Notes: generated by a model from the letters alone, not told the origin. 64,000 bases of DNA from Corynebacterium guangdongense (GCF_030408915.1 NZ_CP047654.1:682001-746000), one strand, 5' to 3'. Shown: positions 16,395 through 28,219, counted from the first letter of the stretch. Made by a program: numbers and translations.

Positions 16395-16531
16395 TGTGGG
16401 CCGTGGGCCCCCGTCTCCGCATCCGCCGGGGACGGACCCGGATATTCACGAAAAGTCCCTGCCCCGAGCGGTGTCGACACGGCCCGGGCAGTCGCGCTAT
16501 CGCCACAACTGATCCAAGGAGCACCCTGCAC

Positions 16532-17974
16532 ATGTCGCAGACCATCGACTACAAGGTCGCGGACCTTTCCCTCCATGAGGCCGGCCGTCACCAGATCCGT
16601 CTCGCCGAGCACGAGATGCCCGGCCTGATGTCCCTGCGCGAGGAGTACGGCGAGGAGCAGCCGCTCAAGGGCGCGCGCATTGCCGGCTCCATCCACATGA
16701 CCACCCAGACCGCCGTGCTCATCGAGACGCTGGTCGCGCTCGGCGCCGAGGTGCGTTGGGCGTCCTGCAACATTTTCTCCACCGAGGATCCGGCCGCCGC
16801 GGCCGTCGTCGTCGGCAAGGAGGGCACCCCGGAGAACCCGCAGGGTGTCCCGGTCTTCGCCTGGAAGGGCGAGACGCTGGACGAGTACTGGTGGTGCCTG
16901 AACCAGATCTTCTCCTGGGGCGAGGGCATCCTGCCGAACATGATCCTCGACGACGGCGGCGACGCCACCATGGCGGTCATCAAGGGCCGCGAGTTCGAGC
17001 AGGCCGGCGCCGTGCCGGAGCTCGGCGCGGAGGAGTCCGACGAGCAGATCGCCTTCTACAACATGCTGCGTGAGGTCATGGCCTCCGAGCAGGGCAAGTG
17101 GGGCGAGATCGCCGAGTCGATCAAGGGCGTCACCGAGGAGACCACCACCGGCGTGCACCGTCTGTACCACTTCGCCAACGAGGGCCAGCTGCCCTTCCCG
17201 GCGATGAACGTCAACGACGCGGTCACCAAGTCCAAGTTCGACAACAAGTACGGCACCCGCCACTCGGTCCTCGACGGCATCAACCGTGGCACCGACATGC
17301 TCATCGGCGGTAAGAAGGCCCTGGTCTGCGGCTACGGTGACGTGGGCAAGGGCGTCGCGGAGGCGCTCGACGGCCAGGGCGCGATCGTCGCGGTCACCGA
17401 GGCCGACCCGATCAACGCGCTGCAGGCCATGATGGACGGCTTCGACGTCGTCCTCACCGAGGACTTCATCGGCCAGGCTGACATCGTCATCACCGCCACC
17501 GGCAACAAGGACATCATCACCTTCGAACACATGGAGATGATGAAGGACTACGCCGTCCTGGGCAACATCGGGCACTTCGACAACGAGATCGACATGCACT
17601 CGCTGCTGCATCGCGACGACGTCACCCGCACCAACATCAAGCCGCAGGTCGACGAGTTCACCCTCCCCAACGGCAACTCCATCATCGTGCTGTCCGAGGG
17701 GCGCCTGCTCAACCTGGGCAACGCCACCGGCCACCCGTCCTTCGTCATGTCCAACTCCTTCGCGGACCAGACCATCGCGCAGATCGAGCTGTTCACCAAC
17801 GCCGATCAGTACGACAACCAGGTTTACCGTCTGCCGAAGATCCTCGACGAAAAGGTCGCTCGCGTCCACGTCGAGGCCCTCGGCGGCAGGCTCACCGAGC
17901 TGACCAAGGAGCAGGCGGAGTACATCGGCGTCGACGTCGCCGGCCCGTACAAGCCGGAGCACTACCGCTACTAA
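16532..17974 (+). CDS. ahcY: S-adenosylhomocysteinase (AhcY/SahH)
   Basis: 480-residue NAD-dependent enzyme splitting S-adenosylhomocysteine into adenosine and homocysteine, relieving product inhibition of methyltransferases. Conserved stretches include [33 protein letters not shown], the NAD-binding GYGDVGKG and the C-terminal PYKPEHYRY end. It has the extra loop seen in bacterial and plant forms (around residues 150-190), explaining the length over about 430. An AAGGAG sequence lies upstream of the ATG. The next gene, tmk, starts directly after the stop codon. In C. glutamicum McbR controls this gene, but no TAGAC-N6-GTCTA box is seen here. Confidence 0.97.
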   Translation: MSQTIDYKVADLSLHEAGRHQIRLAEHEMPGLMSLREEYGEEQPLKGARIAGSIHMTTQTAVLIETLVALGAEVRWASCNIFSTEDPAAAAVVVGKEGTPENPQGVPVFAWKGETLDEYWWCLNQIFSWGEGILPNMILDDGGDATMAVIKGREFEQAGAVPELGAEESDEQIAFYNMLREVMASEQGKWGEIAESIKGVTEETTTGVHRLYHFANEGQLPFPAMNVNDAVTKSKFDNKYGTRHSVLDGINRGTDMLIGGKKALVCGYGDVGKGVAEALDGQGAIVAVTEADPINALQAMMDGFDVVLTEDFIGQADIVITATGNKDIITFEHMEMMKDYAVLGNIGHFDNEIDMHSLLHRDDVTRTNIKPQVDEFTLPNGNSIIVLSEGRLLNLGNATGHPSFVMSNSFADQTIAQIELFTNADQYDNQVYRLPKILDEKVARVHVEALGGRLTELTKEQAEYIGVDVAGPYKPEHYRY

Positions 17975-18574
17975 ATGATTATCGCGATCGAGGGCATCGA
18001 CGGTGCCGGCAAGAACACGCTGGTCACCGCGATCAGGAAGGAAATCGGCGCTGACGTCCTGGCGTTTCCGCGTTATGAGACGTCGATTCACGCGCAGCTG
18101 GCGCAGGCCGCCCTGCACGGGGAGATGGGTGACCTGACCGAATCCCCCTACGCGATGGCCACGCTCTTCGCCCTTGACCGCCACGGCGCCCGCGAGGACC
18201 TCCTGGCGTACGCGGGCGCCGGGGATCGGGTCATCCTGCTGGACCGCTACGTCGCGTCCAACGCCGCCTACTCCCTGGCGCGCACCGGGGACCCGGCCAT
18301 CGTCGGGTGGGTCCGCGACCTGGAGTTCGGCCGACTCGGCCTGCCGACGCCGGATCTGCAGGTGCTGCTCGACACCCCGCCCGAGGTCGCCGAGGGGCGG
18401 GCGAAGCGTCGCGCCCAGCTCGACGCCACCCGCGCCCGGGACGCCTACGAGCGCGACGGCTCGCTCCAGGAGCGCACGTGGCAGGCCTACAATCAGCTCG
18501 CTTCCGCCGATTGGGCCGGTGAATGGATGGTAACGTCGGAGGCCGAGGAGATTATCGCGCGCCTGACCCGGTGA
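17975..18574 (+). CDS. tmk: thymidylate kinase
   Basis: 199-residue dTMP kinase making dTDP for DNA synthesis. The P-loop is EGIDGAGKNT at about 6-15 with Asn where most enzymes have Ser or Thr, typical of actinobacterial forms. The FPRYETS motif (DR[YH]-type substrate loop region) and the DRYVASNAAYS motif are present, as is the lid-region AEGRAKRRAQ. The ATG touches the ahcY stop (TAAATG), so translation is coupled. It leads into mtrA, the same arrangement as in C. glutamicum and M. tuberculosis. Confidence 0.93.
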   Translation: MIIAIEGIDGAGKNTLVTAIRKEIGADVLAFPRYETSIHAQLAQAALHGEMGDLTESPYAMATLFALDRHGAREDLLAYAGAGDRVILLDRYVASNAAYSLARTGDPAIVGWVRDLEFGRLGLPTPDLQVLLDTPPEVAEGRAKRRAQLDATRARDAYERDGSLQERTWQAYNQLASADWAGEWMVTSEAEEIIARLTR

Positions 18575-18618
18575 CCGATGTTCTCCACCTTTCATCCATC
18601 GGACAGAAGGGGCCTGAC

Positions 18619-19314
18619 ATGTCAGCCACCATCCTCGTCGTCGACGACGACCCAGCGATCTCGGAAATGCTCACCATCGTGCTCGAGGCCGAAGGCTTCA
18701 ATCCGGTGGCGGTCACCGACGGCAACGAGGCCGTCCCTGCCTTCCAGGAGAGTGAGCCTGACCTGATCCTGCTGGATCTGATGCTTCCGGGGATGAACGG
18801 CGTCGACATCTGCAAGGCCATCCGGGCGGAGTCCTCGGTGCCGATCGTCATGCTGACCGCGAAGACCGACACCGTCGACGTGGTCCTGGGCCTGGAATCC
18901 GGTGCCGACGACTACATCACCAAGCCCTTCAAGCCGAAGGAACTGGTCGCCCGCATTCGCGCCCGGCTGCGTCGCACCGATGACCGGCCGAACGAGATCC
19001 TCGAGGTCGGTGACCTGGTCATCGACGTCCCGGAGCACACCGTCAAGCGTGGCGCCGATCAGATCAACCTCACCCCGCTGGAGTTCGACCTCCTGCTGAA
19101 GATGGCGGAGAAACCGGGCCAGGTCTTCTCCCGGGAGGAACTGCTGGAGAGCGTCTGGGGCTACCGGCACGCCTCCGACACCCGTCTGGTCAACGTGCAC
19201 GTCCAGCGTCTGCGCGCCAAGATAGAGAAGGACCCGGAGGAGCCGCAGATCGTCCTGACGGTCCGTGGCGTGGGCTACAAGACCGTTAAGCCCGGCGAGT
19301 TCAGCAACGGGTAA
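18619..19314 (+). CDS. mtrA: response regulator MtrA (OmpR family)
   Basis: DNA-binding response regulator of the MtrAB system, which in corynebacteria controls cell-wall hydrolase and osmoprotectant genes. 231 residues. The receiver domain has the acidic pocket DDD at 9-11, phospho-acceptor Asp53 in LLDLMLPG, Thr in MLTAKT and Lys in ITKPFKP. The C-terminal winged helix (about 135-225) has the TPLEFDLL and VWGYRHASDTRLVNVHVQRLRAKIE motifs. The ATG at 18619 gives the family start; the frame upstream overlaps the tmk end. mtrB follows with no gap. Confidence 0.97.
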   Translation: MSATILVVDDDPAISEMLTIVLEAEGFNPVAVTDGNEAVPAFQESEPDLILLDLMLPGMNGVDICKAIRAESSVPIVMLTAKTDTVDVVLGLESGADDYITKPFKPKELVARIRARLRRTDDRPNEILEVGDLVIDVPEHTVKRGADQINLTPLEFDLLLKMAEKPGQVFSREELLESVWGYRHASDTRLVNVHVQRLRAKIEKDPEEPQIVLTVRGVGYKTVKPGEFSNG

Positions 19315-19315
19315 G

Positions 19316-21031
19316 TTGCGAGGTTTCGTCATCACTAACCAATTGTCCCGGCTGCAGGACCGAGTGTCCGAACAGTGGCGCACCTCCCTCCAGGTCCGCG
19401 TCATCGGTTCCATCCTGATCGCTTCCACGGTGGTCATGATGATCCTCGGCTTCGCGCTCGCTTCCCTGGTGACCTCCCGCCTGACCGACGGCAAGATCGA
19501 GCAGGCCAGCAACGAGATCGACCGCGCCCGCATCGCCGTCGAGCAGCAGATCACCGCCACCGGTTCGGCCAGTTCGGTGCAGGTACGGCTCCAGTCCGCC
19601 CGCGCGGCGCTGTCCCAGCTGTCGTACCAGAGCGGCGAGAGCAGCTCGGTGTATGAACCGGTGCTGGTGGTCAGCAGCCCGGACGGCTCGGTGACGACAG
19701 CGCCGGAGAACTACCGGGTGCCCGAGGGGTTGCAGGACTTCGTCTCGGAGGGGCAGGTCTCCTACCAGTTCGCCACCACCACGCGGACCGACGGGCAGAC
19801 CTACAACGCCCTGTTCATCGGCACCCCGACGAACACGGACATCCCGGGCCTGCAGCTCTACCTCGTTTACCCGATGGACGCGGAGGAGTCCACGGTCGCG
19901 CTCATGCAGGGCATCCTCGCCATGGCCGGGGTCGTGGTCGTGGTGCTCCTGGTGGCCATCGCCTGGTTGGCGACGCAGCAGGTGACCGCGCCGGTGCGCA
20001 GCGCGTCGAGGATCGCGCAGCGGCTGGCGGCCGGCCACCTGCGCGAGCGGATGGTCGTCGAGGGTGAGGACGAGATGGCCCGGCTGGCCCTGTCCTTCAA
20101 CGACATGGCCGAGAAACTCTTGCAGCAGATCAAGCAGCTGGAGGAGTACGGCGACCTGCAGCGCCAGTTCACCTCGGACGTCTCCCATGAGCTGCGCACC
20201 CCGCTGACCACGGTGCGGATGGCCGCGGACATGATCGCCGACGACGCGGAGGACTTCGAGCCGCACACCAAGCGCGCCACGGAACTGATGATGCGCGAGC
20301 TCGATCGCTTCGAGATGCTGCTCAACGACCTGCTGGAGATCTCCCGACACGACGCGGGCGTCGCCGATCTCTCCTCCACGCGCCTGGACGTGCGTTCGCC
20401 GGTCCACGCCGCCTGGGAGGCGACGCAGCATCTGGCGGAGAAGCTCAACGTCGAGGTCTCCTTCGACCTGCCCGCCAAACCGGTGTGGATCGTCGGCGAC
20501 TCGCGGCGCATCGAACGAATCATGCGCAATCTCATCGCCAACGCCATCGACCACAGCGAGGGCAACCCCGTTGAGGTCGCTATGGCCGCCGACGACGACG
20601 CCGTGGCCATCACGGTCACTGACAGCGGGATCGGGCTGAAGCCGGGCCAGGAGGAGCTCGTTTTCAACCGCTTCTGGCGCGCCGACGCCTCCCGCAAGCG
20701 GCACTCGGGAGGCACCGGCCTCGGCCTGGCGATCGCCCGCGAGGACGCCGAGCTGCACGGCGGAATCCTCGACGCCACCGGCACCGAGGGAGTGGGCTCG
20801 CAGTTCCGTCTCGTGCTCCCCCGCGACCAGGAAGGCGATGAGATTGTCGCGGCGGACGCCCCGCTGGCCCTGGAGACCCCGGTCGACGAGCACGAGGTCG
20901 CCGGGGCTACCGCCGCCGACGCCGATACCGCCGACCCCGGCCCCGGCGCCGGGACGGGGTTCGGCACCGTCACCGACACCGTTCCCGACGCGCTCGGGGA
21001 GAAGCGGTCAGATAAGGGGGAGAGGCGATGA
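19316..21031 (+). CDS. mtrB: sensor histidine kinase MtrB
   Basis: Membrane sensor kinase partner of MtrA. The TTG at 19316 gives about 571 residues. Two membrane helices bound an extracytoplasmic sensor region: TM1 about 27-50 and TM2 about 207-232. A HAMP domain follows, then the H-box SDVSHELRTPLTTVRM, N-box NLIANAIDHSEG, G1 DSGIGLK and G2 GGTGLGLAIA. The C-terminal 60 residues are a disordered Ala/Asp/Thr-rich tail. The start is uncertain: the TTG lies 1 nt after the mtrA stop, and a GTG at 19364 is an alternative. Its last 4 nt overlap lpqB. Confidence 0.95.
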   Translation: MRGFVITNQLSRLQDRVSEQWRTSLQVRVIGSILIASTVVMMILGFALASLVTSRLTDGKIEQASNEIDRARIAVEQQITATGSASSVQVRLQSARAALSQLSYQSGESSSVYEPVLVVSSPDGSVTTAPENYRVPEGLQDFVSEGQVSYQFATTTRTDGQTYNALFIGTPTNTDIPGLQLYLVYPMDAEESTVALMQGILAMAGVVVVVLLVAIAWLATQQVTAPVRSASRIAQRLAAGHLRERMVVEGEDEMARLALSFNDMAEKLLQQIKQLEEYGDLQRQFTSDVSHELRTPLTTVRMAADMIADDAEDFEPHTKRATELMMRELDRFEMLLNDLLEISRHDAGVADLSSTRLDVRSPVHAAWEATQHLAEKLNVEVSFDLPAKPVWIVGDSRRIERIMRNLIANAIDHSEGNPVEVAMAADDDAVAITVTDSGIGLKPGQEELVFNRFWRADASRKRHSGGTGLGLAIAREDAELHGGILDATGTEGVGSQFRLVLPRDQEGDEIVAADAPLALETPVDEHEVAGATAADADTADPGPGAGTGFGTVTDTVPDALGEKRSDKGERR

Positions 21032-22743
21032 GCCTGGGAAAGTACACCCGCCGCGGCTTTCTCGCGGCCTCGGCCGCGACCACGCTCGGACTGGCCGGCT
21101 GCGCCACCCTGCCCAACAACACCGCACCGCAGGCCCTGCGCCGCTTCGAGGACGACGCGGAGGAGTCGGCGGTCACGGGCCCGGAGCCGGGGCGTGAACC
21201 TGACCTGCTGCTCCGGGACTTCTACTCGGCCTCGGCAATCCCCGTGAGCGATCACGCCGCCGCCCGCGCCTACCTGGCGCCGGAGACCGCCGAGCAGTGG
21301 GACCCCTCGGAGTCCATGCTCATCGTCGACCGCCTGGACGTGACCACCCAGGCCGGCTCCACGGACGAGCAGCGCACCTTCCGCATCGTCGGTTCGGTGA
21401 TCGGCTCCCTGCTCGAGGGCGGTTCTTACACGCCGGAGAACAGCGTGTACGAGGCGAGCGTTCGAATGGAGCTGGTCCGGGGGGAGTGGCGCATCAGTTC
21501 CGTGCCCAACGGCGTGGTCATGGAGCGCATGGAGTTGCGCAACCAGTACGAACCGCACAACCTCTACTTCTTCGACACGACCCACCGCGTCCTGGTCCCG
21601 GATCGCCGGTGGCTGTTCGCGGGGGAGGAGCAGCTCGACAGCGTCCTGCTGTCGCTGCTGCTGGCCGGCCCCGCGGAGTACCTGCGCCCCGGGGTGGATC
21701 CGGCCCTGACCCCGGATGCGAGCTTCGCCGGGAAGTCGGAGGGAGTCTACCGGTTCAGCGGGGTCTCGGGCCTGGACGAGAAGGAACGCAACCTGCTCGG
21801 GGCGCAGTTGACCTGGACCCTGGCGGAGGCGAACATCCCCGCGCCCTATCGCTTCGTCGCCGACGGCGCGCCGTTGGTGGCCTCCCTGGGTGAGGTCGTG
21901 CCGGACGACTTCGCCGAGTACAACCCGCGCAGCACCCTGTCGGCGGGGGCGCCGCTGTACGCGTTGACCGACGGACGACTCTTCGAGGTGACCTCCAGCC
22001 AGACGAAGGCGCTCGCCAACGGTCTGGGCCAGCTGGACAACCTGGAGTCCGCCGCGCTCACCGTGGCCGGGACCGGCGCCGCGGTGCAGCGGGCCGGCGA
22101 GGAATCGGTGCTCCACATCACCACGGCCGAGGGAGGGTCGACGGACATCCTGCGGGCCCGGACCATCTCGCGGCCGACCTTCGAATACGACGCCAACGCC
22201 GCCTGGATCGTCGTCGACGGCCGCGACGTCGTTCGCGTGGTGCGTTCCGCGGCCTCCGCCGAGGTCACCCAGTCGGACGTGAACTCCGCCCAGCTGGATG
22301 CGCTGGGCGGTGACATCTCGATGCTGCGTCTGTCCCGCACGGGTGTGCGGGTGGCGATGATCATCGACGGCAGGGTCGTTCTCGGCGTGGTCTCCCGTCC
22401 GCCGAATGGGCCGAAGGAGATCGTCAGCGTCATCGAGATCGCTCGAGACCTCGGGGGTTCGGCGCTGTCGGTGGAGTGGCAGCCCGACGGCTCGCTCCTG
22501 GTGGGCACCGCGACCCCGGAAACTCCGGTCTGGCGGGTGGAACAGGACGGCTCCTCGGTGTTCGCGCTCCCGGCGGCCAACATCACGGCGCCGGTGGTCT
22601 CGGTGGCGGCGAACTCGACGACCATGTACGCCACCGACGCCCGGGCGGCCCTGCAGTTGCCCTCCGGCGGCGGGGACAACGCCATCTGGCGTGAGGTGCC
22701 GGGCCTGCAGGGCGTGCGAGCCGCCGTGATCGTGGCGTCCTAG
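21028..22743 (+). CDS. lpqB: lipoprotein LpqB, MtrAB accessory
   Basis: 571-residue exported lipoprotein that modulates MtrB signalling in mycobacteria and related species. The signal peptide ends in a lipobox LAGC with lipidated Cys25. The n-region carries TRRGFL, a twin-arginine-like motif. After the signal comes a GerMN-like domain (about 190-290), then a beta-propeller-like C-terminal LpqB domain. The ATG overlaps the mtrB stop (ATGA), so MtrB and LpqB are translationally coupled. Length and domain order match the family. Confidence 0.93.
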   Translation: MSLGKYTRRGFLAASAATTLGLAGCATLPNNTAPQALRRFEDDAEESAVTGPEPGREPDLLLRDFYSASAIPVSDHAAARAYLAPETAEQWDPSESMLIVDRLDVTTQAGSTDEQRTFRIVGSVIGSLLEGGSYTPENSVYEASVRMELVRGEWRISSVPNGVVMERMELRNQYEPHNLYFFDTTHRVLVPDRRWLFAGEEQLDSVLLSLLLAGPAEYLRPGVDPALTPDASFAGKSEGVYRFSGVSGLDEKERNLLGAQLTWTLAEANIPAPYRFVADGAPLVASLGEVVPDDFAEYNPRSTLSAGAPLYALTDGRLFEVTSSQTKALANGLGQLDNLESAALTVAGTGAAVQRAGEESVLHITTAEGGSTDILRARTISRPTFEYDANAAWIVVDGRDVVRVVRSAASAEVTQSDVNSAQLDALGGDISMLRLSRTGVRVAMIIDGRVVLGVVSRPPNGPKEIVSVIEIARDLGGSALSVEWQPDGSLLVGTATPETPVWRVEQDGSSVFALPAANITAPVVSVAANSTTMYATDARAALQLPSGGGDNAIWREVPGLQGVRAAVIVAS

Positions 22744-22759
22744 CGGCCCGGGTACCCCG

Positions 22760-23386
22760 ATGGAGCTGATTCTGCCGCGGCACTGCGCGGGGTGCGGGCG
22801 GGGCGGAGAGCTCCTGTGCGCGGCCTGCCGCGCCGAACTGGCGCGGCCGCCGCAACTGGTAACGACCAGATCGAGCCCGCATGTGCCGGTCTACGCTCTC
22901 GCGCCCTACGCCGGTGCGCACCGTTCGCTCATCCTGGCGATGAAGGAAAGACGCAATACCGCGGTGCGTCGGCACGTCGGCGCGGTGCTGGGCGCCGCAT
23001 TGACCCATCTCGGCGCCCGGGGAGAGCTGCCGCCCACCTTCGTCCTGGTGCCCGCGCCCACGAGGCGGCGCTCGGCGCGGCTGCGCGGGGGAGACCCCGT
23101 CGAGCAGATCTGCCGGGCCAGCGGCGTCGCAACGGTGGCGGCCCTCCGACTTGCCCCGCGCGTCGCTGACCAGTCGGAACTGGGTGCGGAGGAGAGACTG
23201 CGGAATCTGGCGGGGGCGGTGCGGCTCGTCGACGCCGGCGTCGACGAGCTCCGTTCCCGGCCGGCAGCCCCCGCCGTCCTGGTCGACGACGTGGTCACCA
23301 CCGGGGCGACGTTGACGACCTCCGCGCAGCGGCTCATCGCCGCGGGTGTGACCGTCGCGGCCGCGGTGGTCATCTGTTCGGCCTGA
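22760..23386 (+). CDS. comF: ComF-family phosphoribosyltransferase
   Basis: 208-residue ComF-like protein. It has an N-terminal zinc ribbon (Cys9, Cys12, Cys20, Cys23) and a type I phosphoribosyltransferase fold with the PRPP-binding loop VLVDDVVTTGATLT (about 173-186). In competent bacteria ComF helps DNA uptake and processing; in actinobacteria its role is unknown. It begins 16 nt after lpqB and precedes hpf, the usual order near secA. Equivalent to Rv3242c. Confidence 0.88.
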   Translation: MELILPRHCAGCGRGGELLCAACRAELARPPQLVTTRSSPHVPVYALAPYAGAHRSLILAMKERRNTAVRRHVGAVLGAALTHLGARGELPPTFVLVPAPTRRRSARLRGGDPVEQICRASGVATVAALRLAPRVADQSELGAEERLRNLAGAVRLVDAGVDELRSRPAAPAVLVDDVVTTGATLTTSAQRLIAAGVTVAAAVVICSA

Positions 23387-23513
23387 TCACAGCCCTGCCG
23401 GGGGTGTGAAGTCGGTCGCCCGGACAAAAGTCCGACCCGGTGTACCCCATTGGTTATGACCAGAGGTAGGGTGGAGGTACAACAGTCCACCGGATTGGAA
23501 AGGGAAGAAGCAG

Positions 23514-24176
23514 ATGACCACTGCAGATATCAAGCGTCCTGAGAGCCAGGTGACCATCACTGGCCGCAACGTCGAGGTGCCGGAGCACTTCGCAGACCGC
23601 GTCAATTCCAAGCTGGCGAAGATCGAGAAGCTCGATCCCACCCTGACTTTCTTCCACGTGGAACTTCAGCACGAGAACAACCCGGCTCGTGGTGACCGCA
23701 CCGACCGCATCCAGATCACCGCCACCGGCAAGGGGCACATCGCCCGCGCCGAGGCCAAGGAGGACAGCTTCTACGCCGCGCTCGAGGTCGCGCTGGGCAA
23801 GATGGAGCGCTCGCTGCGCAAGGTGAAGGTCCGTCGCGAAAAGGCCAAGTCCGGCCACCGCGCCCCGCTGGGCGTCGGCAAGCTGGCCGCGGAGATTCAG
23901 CAGGTCGAGAAGGATCGCGCGGCAGCCGAGGCAGCCAACGAGGAATTCGACGTGGACCCCTACGAGAAGGAGGTCGATGACGCCGTCCCGGGCCAGATCG
24001 TGCGCACCAAGGAGCACACCGCCACCCCGATGAGCGTCGATGACGCACTCTCGGAGATGGAGCTCGTCGGACATGACTTCTTCCTTTTCATGGACGAGGA
24101 GACCGGGCGCCCGTCCGTCGTCTACCGTCGTCACGCCTTCGACTACGGCCTGATCACGCTGGTCGACGAGGACTAG
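23514..24176 (+). CDS. hpf: long-form ribosome hibernation promoting factor
   Basis: 220-residue long HPF. The N-terminal RaiA/HPF domain (about 10-115) begins VTITGRNVEVPEHF and binds the 30S decoding region. A linker follows, then the C-terminal dimerisation domain (about 165-220) with SVDDALSEMELVGHDFFLFMDEETG. It silences ribosomes in stationary phase and stress. A GGAAAGGGAAGAAG Shine-Dalgarno precedes the ATG. A hairpin at 24225-24257 ends the transcript before secA. Confidence 0.95.
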   Translation: MTTADIKRPESQVTITGRNVEVPEHFADRVNSKLAKIEKLDPTLTFFHVELQHENNPARGDRTDRIQITATGKGHIARAEAKEDSFYAALEVALGKMERSLRKVKVRREKAKSGHRAPLGVGKLAAEIQQVEKDRAAAEAANEEFDVDPYEKEVDDAVPGQIVRTKEHTATPMSVDDALSEMELVGHDFFLFMDEETGRPSVVYRRHAFDYGLITLVDED

Positions 24177-24224
24177 GGGAGCGCCCGGGGGCGGGCGGAC
24201 CTGCCCCGGGGATTCCGCGACACC

Positions 24225-24257
24225 GGGACACCGTGACCCCATGGGTTACGGTGTCCC
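24225..24257 (+). terminator. intrinsic-type hairpin after hpf
   Basis: GGGACACCGT and ACGGTGTCCC arms with further inner pairing of ACCC and GGGT. It lies 48 nt after the hpf stop and upstream of the secA promoter; no T-run follows. Confidence 0.6.
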
Positions 24258-24273
24258 GTCGTCTGCGGGTGCG

Positions 24274-24279
24274 TACAAT
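24274..24279 (+). promoter_or_regulatory. -10 hexamer TACAAT of the secA promoter
   Basis: TACAAT lies 50 nt before the secA GTG, after the hpf hairpin. The inferred start near 24286 leaves a leader of about 43 nt with an AAAAGGA Shine-Dalgarno. Confidence 0.5.
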
Positions 24280-24328
24280 GACGGATTAGCATTCATCCCC
24301 ATTGTCAATCGCAAAAGGATTCCTCCCT

Positions 24329-26875
<2,547 letters not shown>

Positions 26876-26888
26876 GGCTCCGCTTGCC

Positions 26889-26924
26889 GACGCCGACGCC
26901 CCACCCGGGGGTCGGCGTCGTTTT
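26889..26924 (+). terminator. intrinsic terminator of secA
   Basis: CGACGCCGAC and GTCGGCGTCG arms, with an inner CCCC/GGGG, are followed by TTTT. This is a classic Rho-independent signal 14 nt after the stop. Confidence 0.85.
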
Positions 26925-26955
26925 CATGTGAGGTGATGCGGGAACGGTGCGTGGA

Positions 26956-27045
26956 CTAGTTCCTGAAGGCGCCCCGGTGTCCCTTGGCGGTGTAGGAACT
27001 GAAGCCGTTGAGCGTGATGAACGCGTCCCAGGTGTGGGGTGACGG
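26956..27045 (-). pseudogene. in-frame coding-like tail after the DHFR-family stop
   Basis: The 29 codons directly after the TGA at 27048-27046 stay open in the same frame until a TAG at 26958-26956. Twenty-six of them end in G or C, like the real genes around. The peptide contains TWDAFITLNGFSSYTAKG and GHRGAFRN, which look like folded-protein sequence, not random translation. It is either a gene remnant or an extension reached by UGA readthrough. The source family is not recognised. Confidence 0.4.
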
Positions 27046-27627
27046 TCATCGGCGCGAGAGCAGGCCGGGAGGCAACGGGGCGTCGAGGAGTCTCGGGCGG
27101 TAGTCCAGCAGGACGATGCGCCGATCGAAGATGCGGGTTTCCGCCAGGTCCAGTGCGACGTCCGGGTAACCGTCGTAGATGCGGTCGCGGCCGGTTGTCC
27201 CGGTGATCACGGGGAAGACGACGACCCGGAAGCGGTCGACGAGACCCGCCGACAGGAGCGCCCGGCACAGGGTGAGGCTGCCGAGCGTGACCAGGGGTCG
27301 CTGGCTGGTGGCCTTCAGCTCGCGGACGACCTCGACCGCCTCGGCGTTGATGAGTCGGGTGTTGGCCCAGCTCAGCGGCTCCCGCAGGGTGCTGGAAAAG
27401 ACGATCTTCGGGGCCGCGTCGAGGGCGGCGGCGCCCTCGATGTCGGATCCGGCCATGGTGGACATGAGCCGGTAGGTGTTCGCCCCCATGAGAATGGTGC
27501 GGTCGGCGGCGGTGTCCTGCGCCAGCCAGGCGAGGTACTCGGGGCCCTCGAGTCCCCAGAGCCCGGGCCAGCCCTCGGCCGCTCCGTAGCCGTCGAGTGA
27601 GGAGACGAAATCGACCATCAGTTCCAT
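27046..27627 (-). CDS. dihydrofolate reductase family (RibD C-terminal-like) protein
   Basis: 193-residue RibD_C-type reductase. The opening MELMVDFVSSLDGYGAAEGWPG, the TILMGANTYRLM segment, KIVFSSTL, the VTLGSLTLCRALLSAGLVD helix and the VFPVITGTTGRDRIY loop are family features. These proteins bind NADPH; the substrate is usually unknown and they are not the housekeeping folate enzyme. The usual G-S-G at the cofactor loop is G-S-L here. In-frame coding-like sequence continues past the stop. It lies downstream of the Rv3235-like gene, 73 nt away. Confidence 0.85.
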   Translation of the reverse strand: MELMVDFVSSLDGYGAAEGWPGLWGLEGPEYLAWLAQDTAADRTILMGANTYRLMSTMAGSDIEGAAALDAAPKIVFSSTLREPLSWANTRLINAEAVEVVRELKATSQRPLVTLGSLTLCRALLSAGLVDRFRVVVFPVITGTTGRDRIYDGYPDVALDLAETRIFDRRIVLLDYRPRLLDAPLPPGLLSRR

Positions 27628-27700
27628 GGCTGCTCCTGCCCCGCCTCCGTCACTGTGACTTTCATCACCATTGTGGCCGTGTCCGTCGGGAAGGTCAAGG

Positions 27701-28066
27701 CTACAACACCCGGAAGGAGGTGATTCTACGGCCGTCGCTGACCGCGGTGAAGGCCACCAGACGCCGGGCGCCGACGGCGGTGCCGAAGATCTCGCCGCGT
27801 TCCCGGGCGTGAACCCTGAGCAGGCGCACCGGGCCCCGGTCGGGGCTGCTGCGCAGGCGGGCGGTGATCTGGGAGCGCACCACCGGTGCGAAGCGGGTCG
27901 GCGCCAGGGCCGAGACCTCCCTCATCCCGAACGCCGCCTGGAGCGCCTGGAGAAGAACGGGGCCGAAGGCGGCGGGGTCTTCCCCGGCGGCGGCCGGGAG
28001 CGGCGCGGGTTTCGGGGGTGGGGACCAGATCTTGACCTGGCTGAGGCCCGGGACGGGTGAAAGCAT
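27701..28066 (-). CDS. Rv3235-like small basic protein
   Basis: 121 residues. A Pro/Ala-rich start is followed by one compact domain (about 35-121) with LLQALQAAFGMREVSALAPTRF, VRSQITARL and the end GARRLVAFTAVSDGRRITSFRVL. This matches the actinobacterial Rv3235 family, found near secA. The ATG at 28066 is chosen over the upstream codon at 28156 because of a GAGGAG Shine-Dalgarno 6 nt ahead of it. No reaction is known; similar proteins are small and cytosolic. Confidence 0.75.
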   Translation of the reverse strand: MLSPVPGLSQVKIWSPPPKPAPLPAAAGEDPAAFGPVLLQALQAAFGMREVSALAPTRFAPVVRSQITARLRSSPDRGPVRLLRVHARERGEIFGTAVGARRLVAFTAVSDGRRITSFRVL

Positions 28067-28201
28067 GACGAACTCCTCGCGAACTCGAATGACGGAAACT
28101 GCCTGAGATTCGGGGGAGTGGGACGGTGTCCGCGTGCGCCGGGAGGCGCGCGGCACGGTCTGGGTATCATTATGGCAGTCTGGTCGGTGGCACGCCTCCC
28201 A

Positions 28202-28219
28202 TGTCCACTACGGTGGACA
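28202..28219. promoter_or_regulatory. inverted repeat TGTCCAC-N4-GTGGACA
   Basis: Perfect 7-bp arms around a 4-nt centre, in the divergent region 58 nt upstream of the HAD gene. It fits an operator for a dimeric repressor or a short hairpin in the leader. Confidence 0.4.

Noticed and set aside
16358..16400. SAH-riboswitch-like CCGAGGAGC before sahH
   Set aside because: The short 5' motif resembles the riboswitch start, but the required AGGCTCGG partner and stem P1 closure are not present.
16388..18595. Minus-strand 735-codon frame opposite ahcY-tmk
   Set aside because: Low-complexity antisense translation; both sense genes are textbook.
26924..27268. 114-codon minus-strand frame overlapping the DHFR-like gene end
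   Set aside because: Different frame from the supported gene with Pro/Arg-rich content; the real coding signal past the stop is in the DHFR frame.
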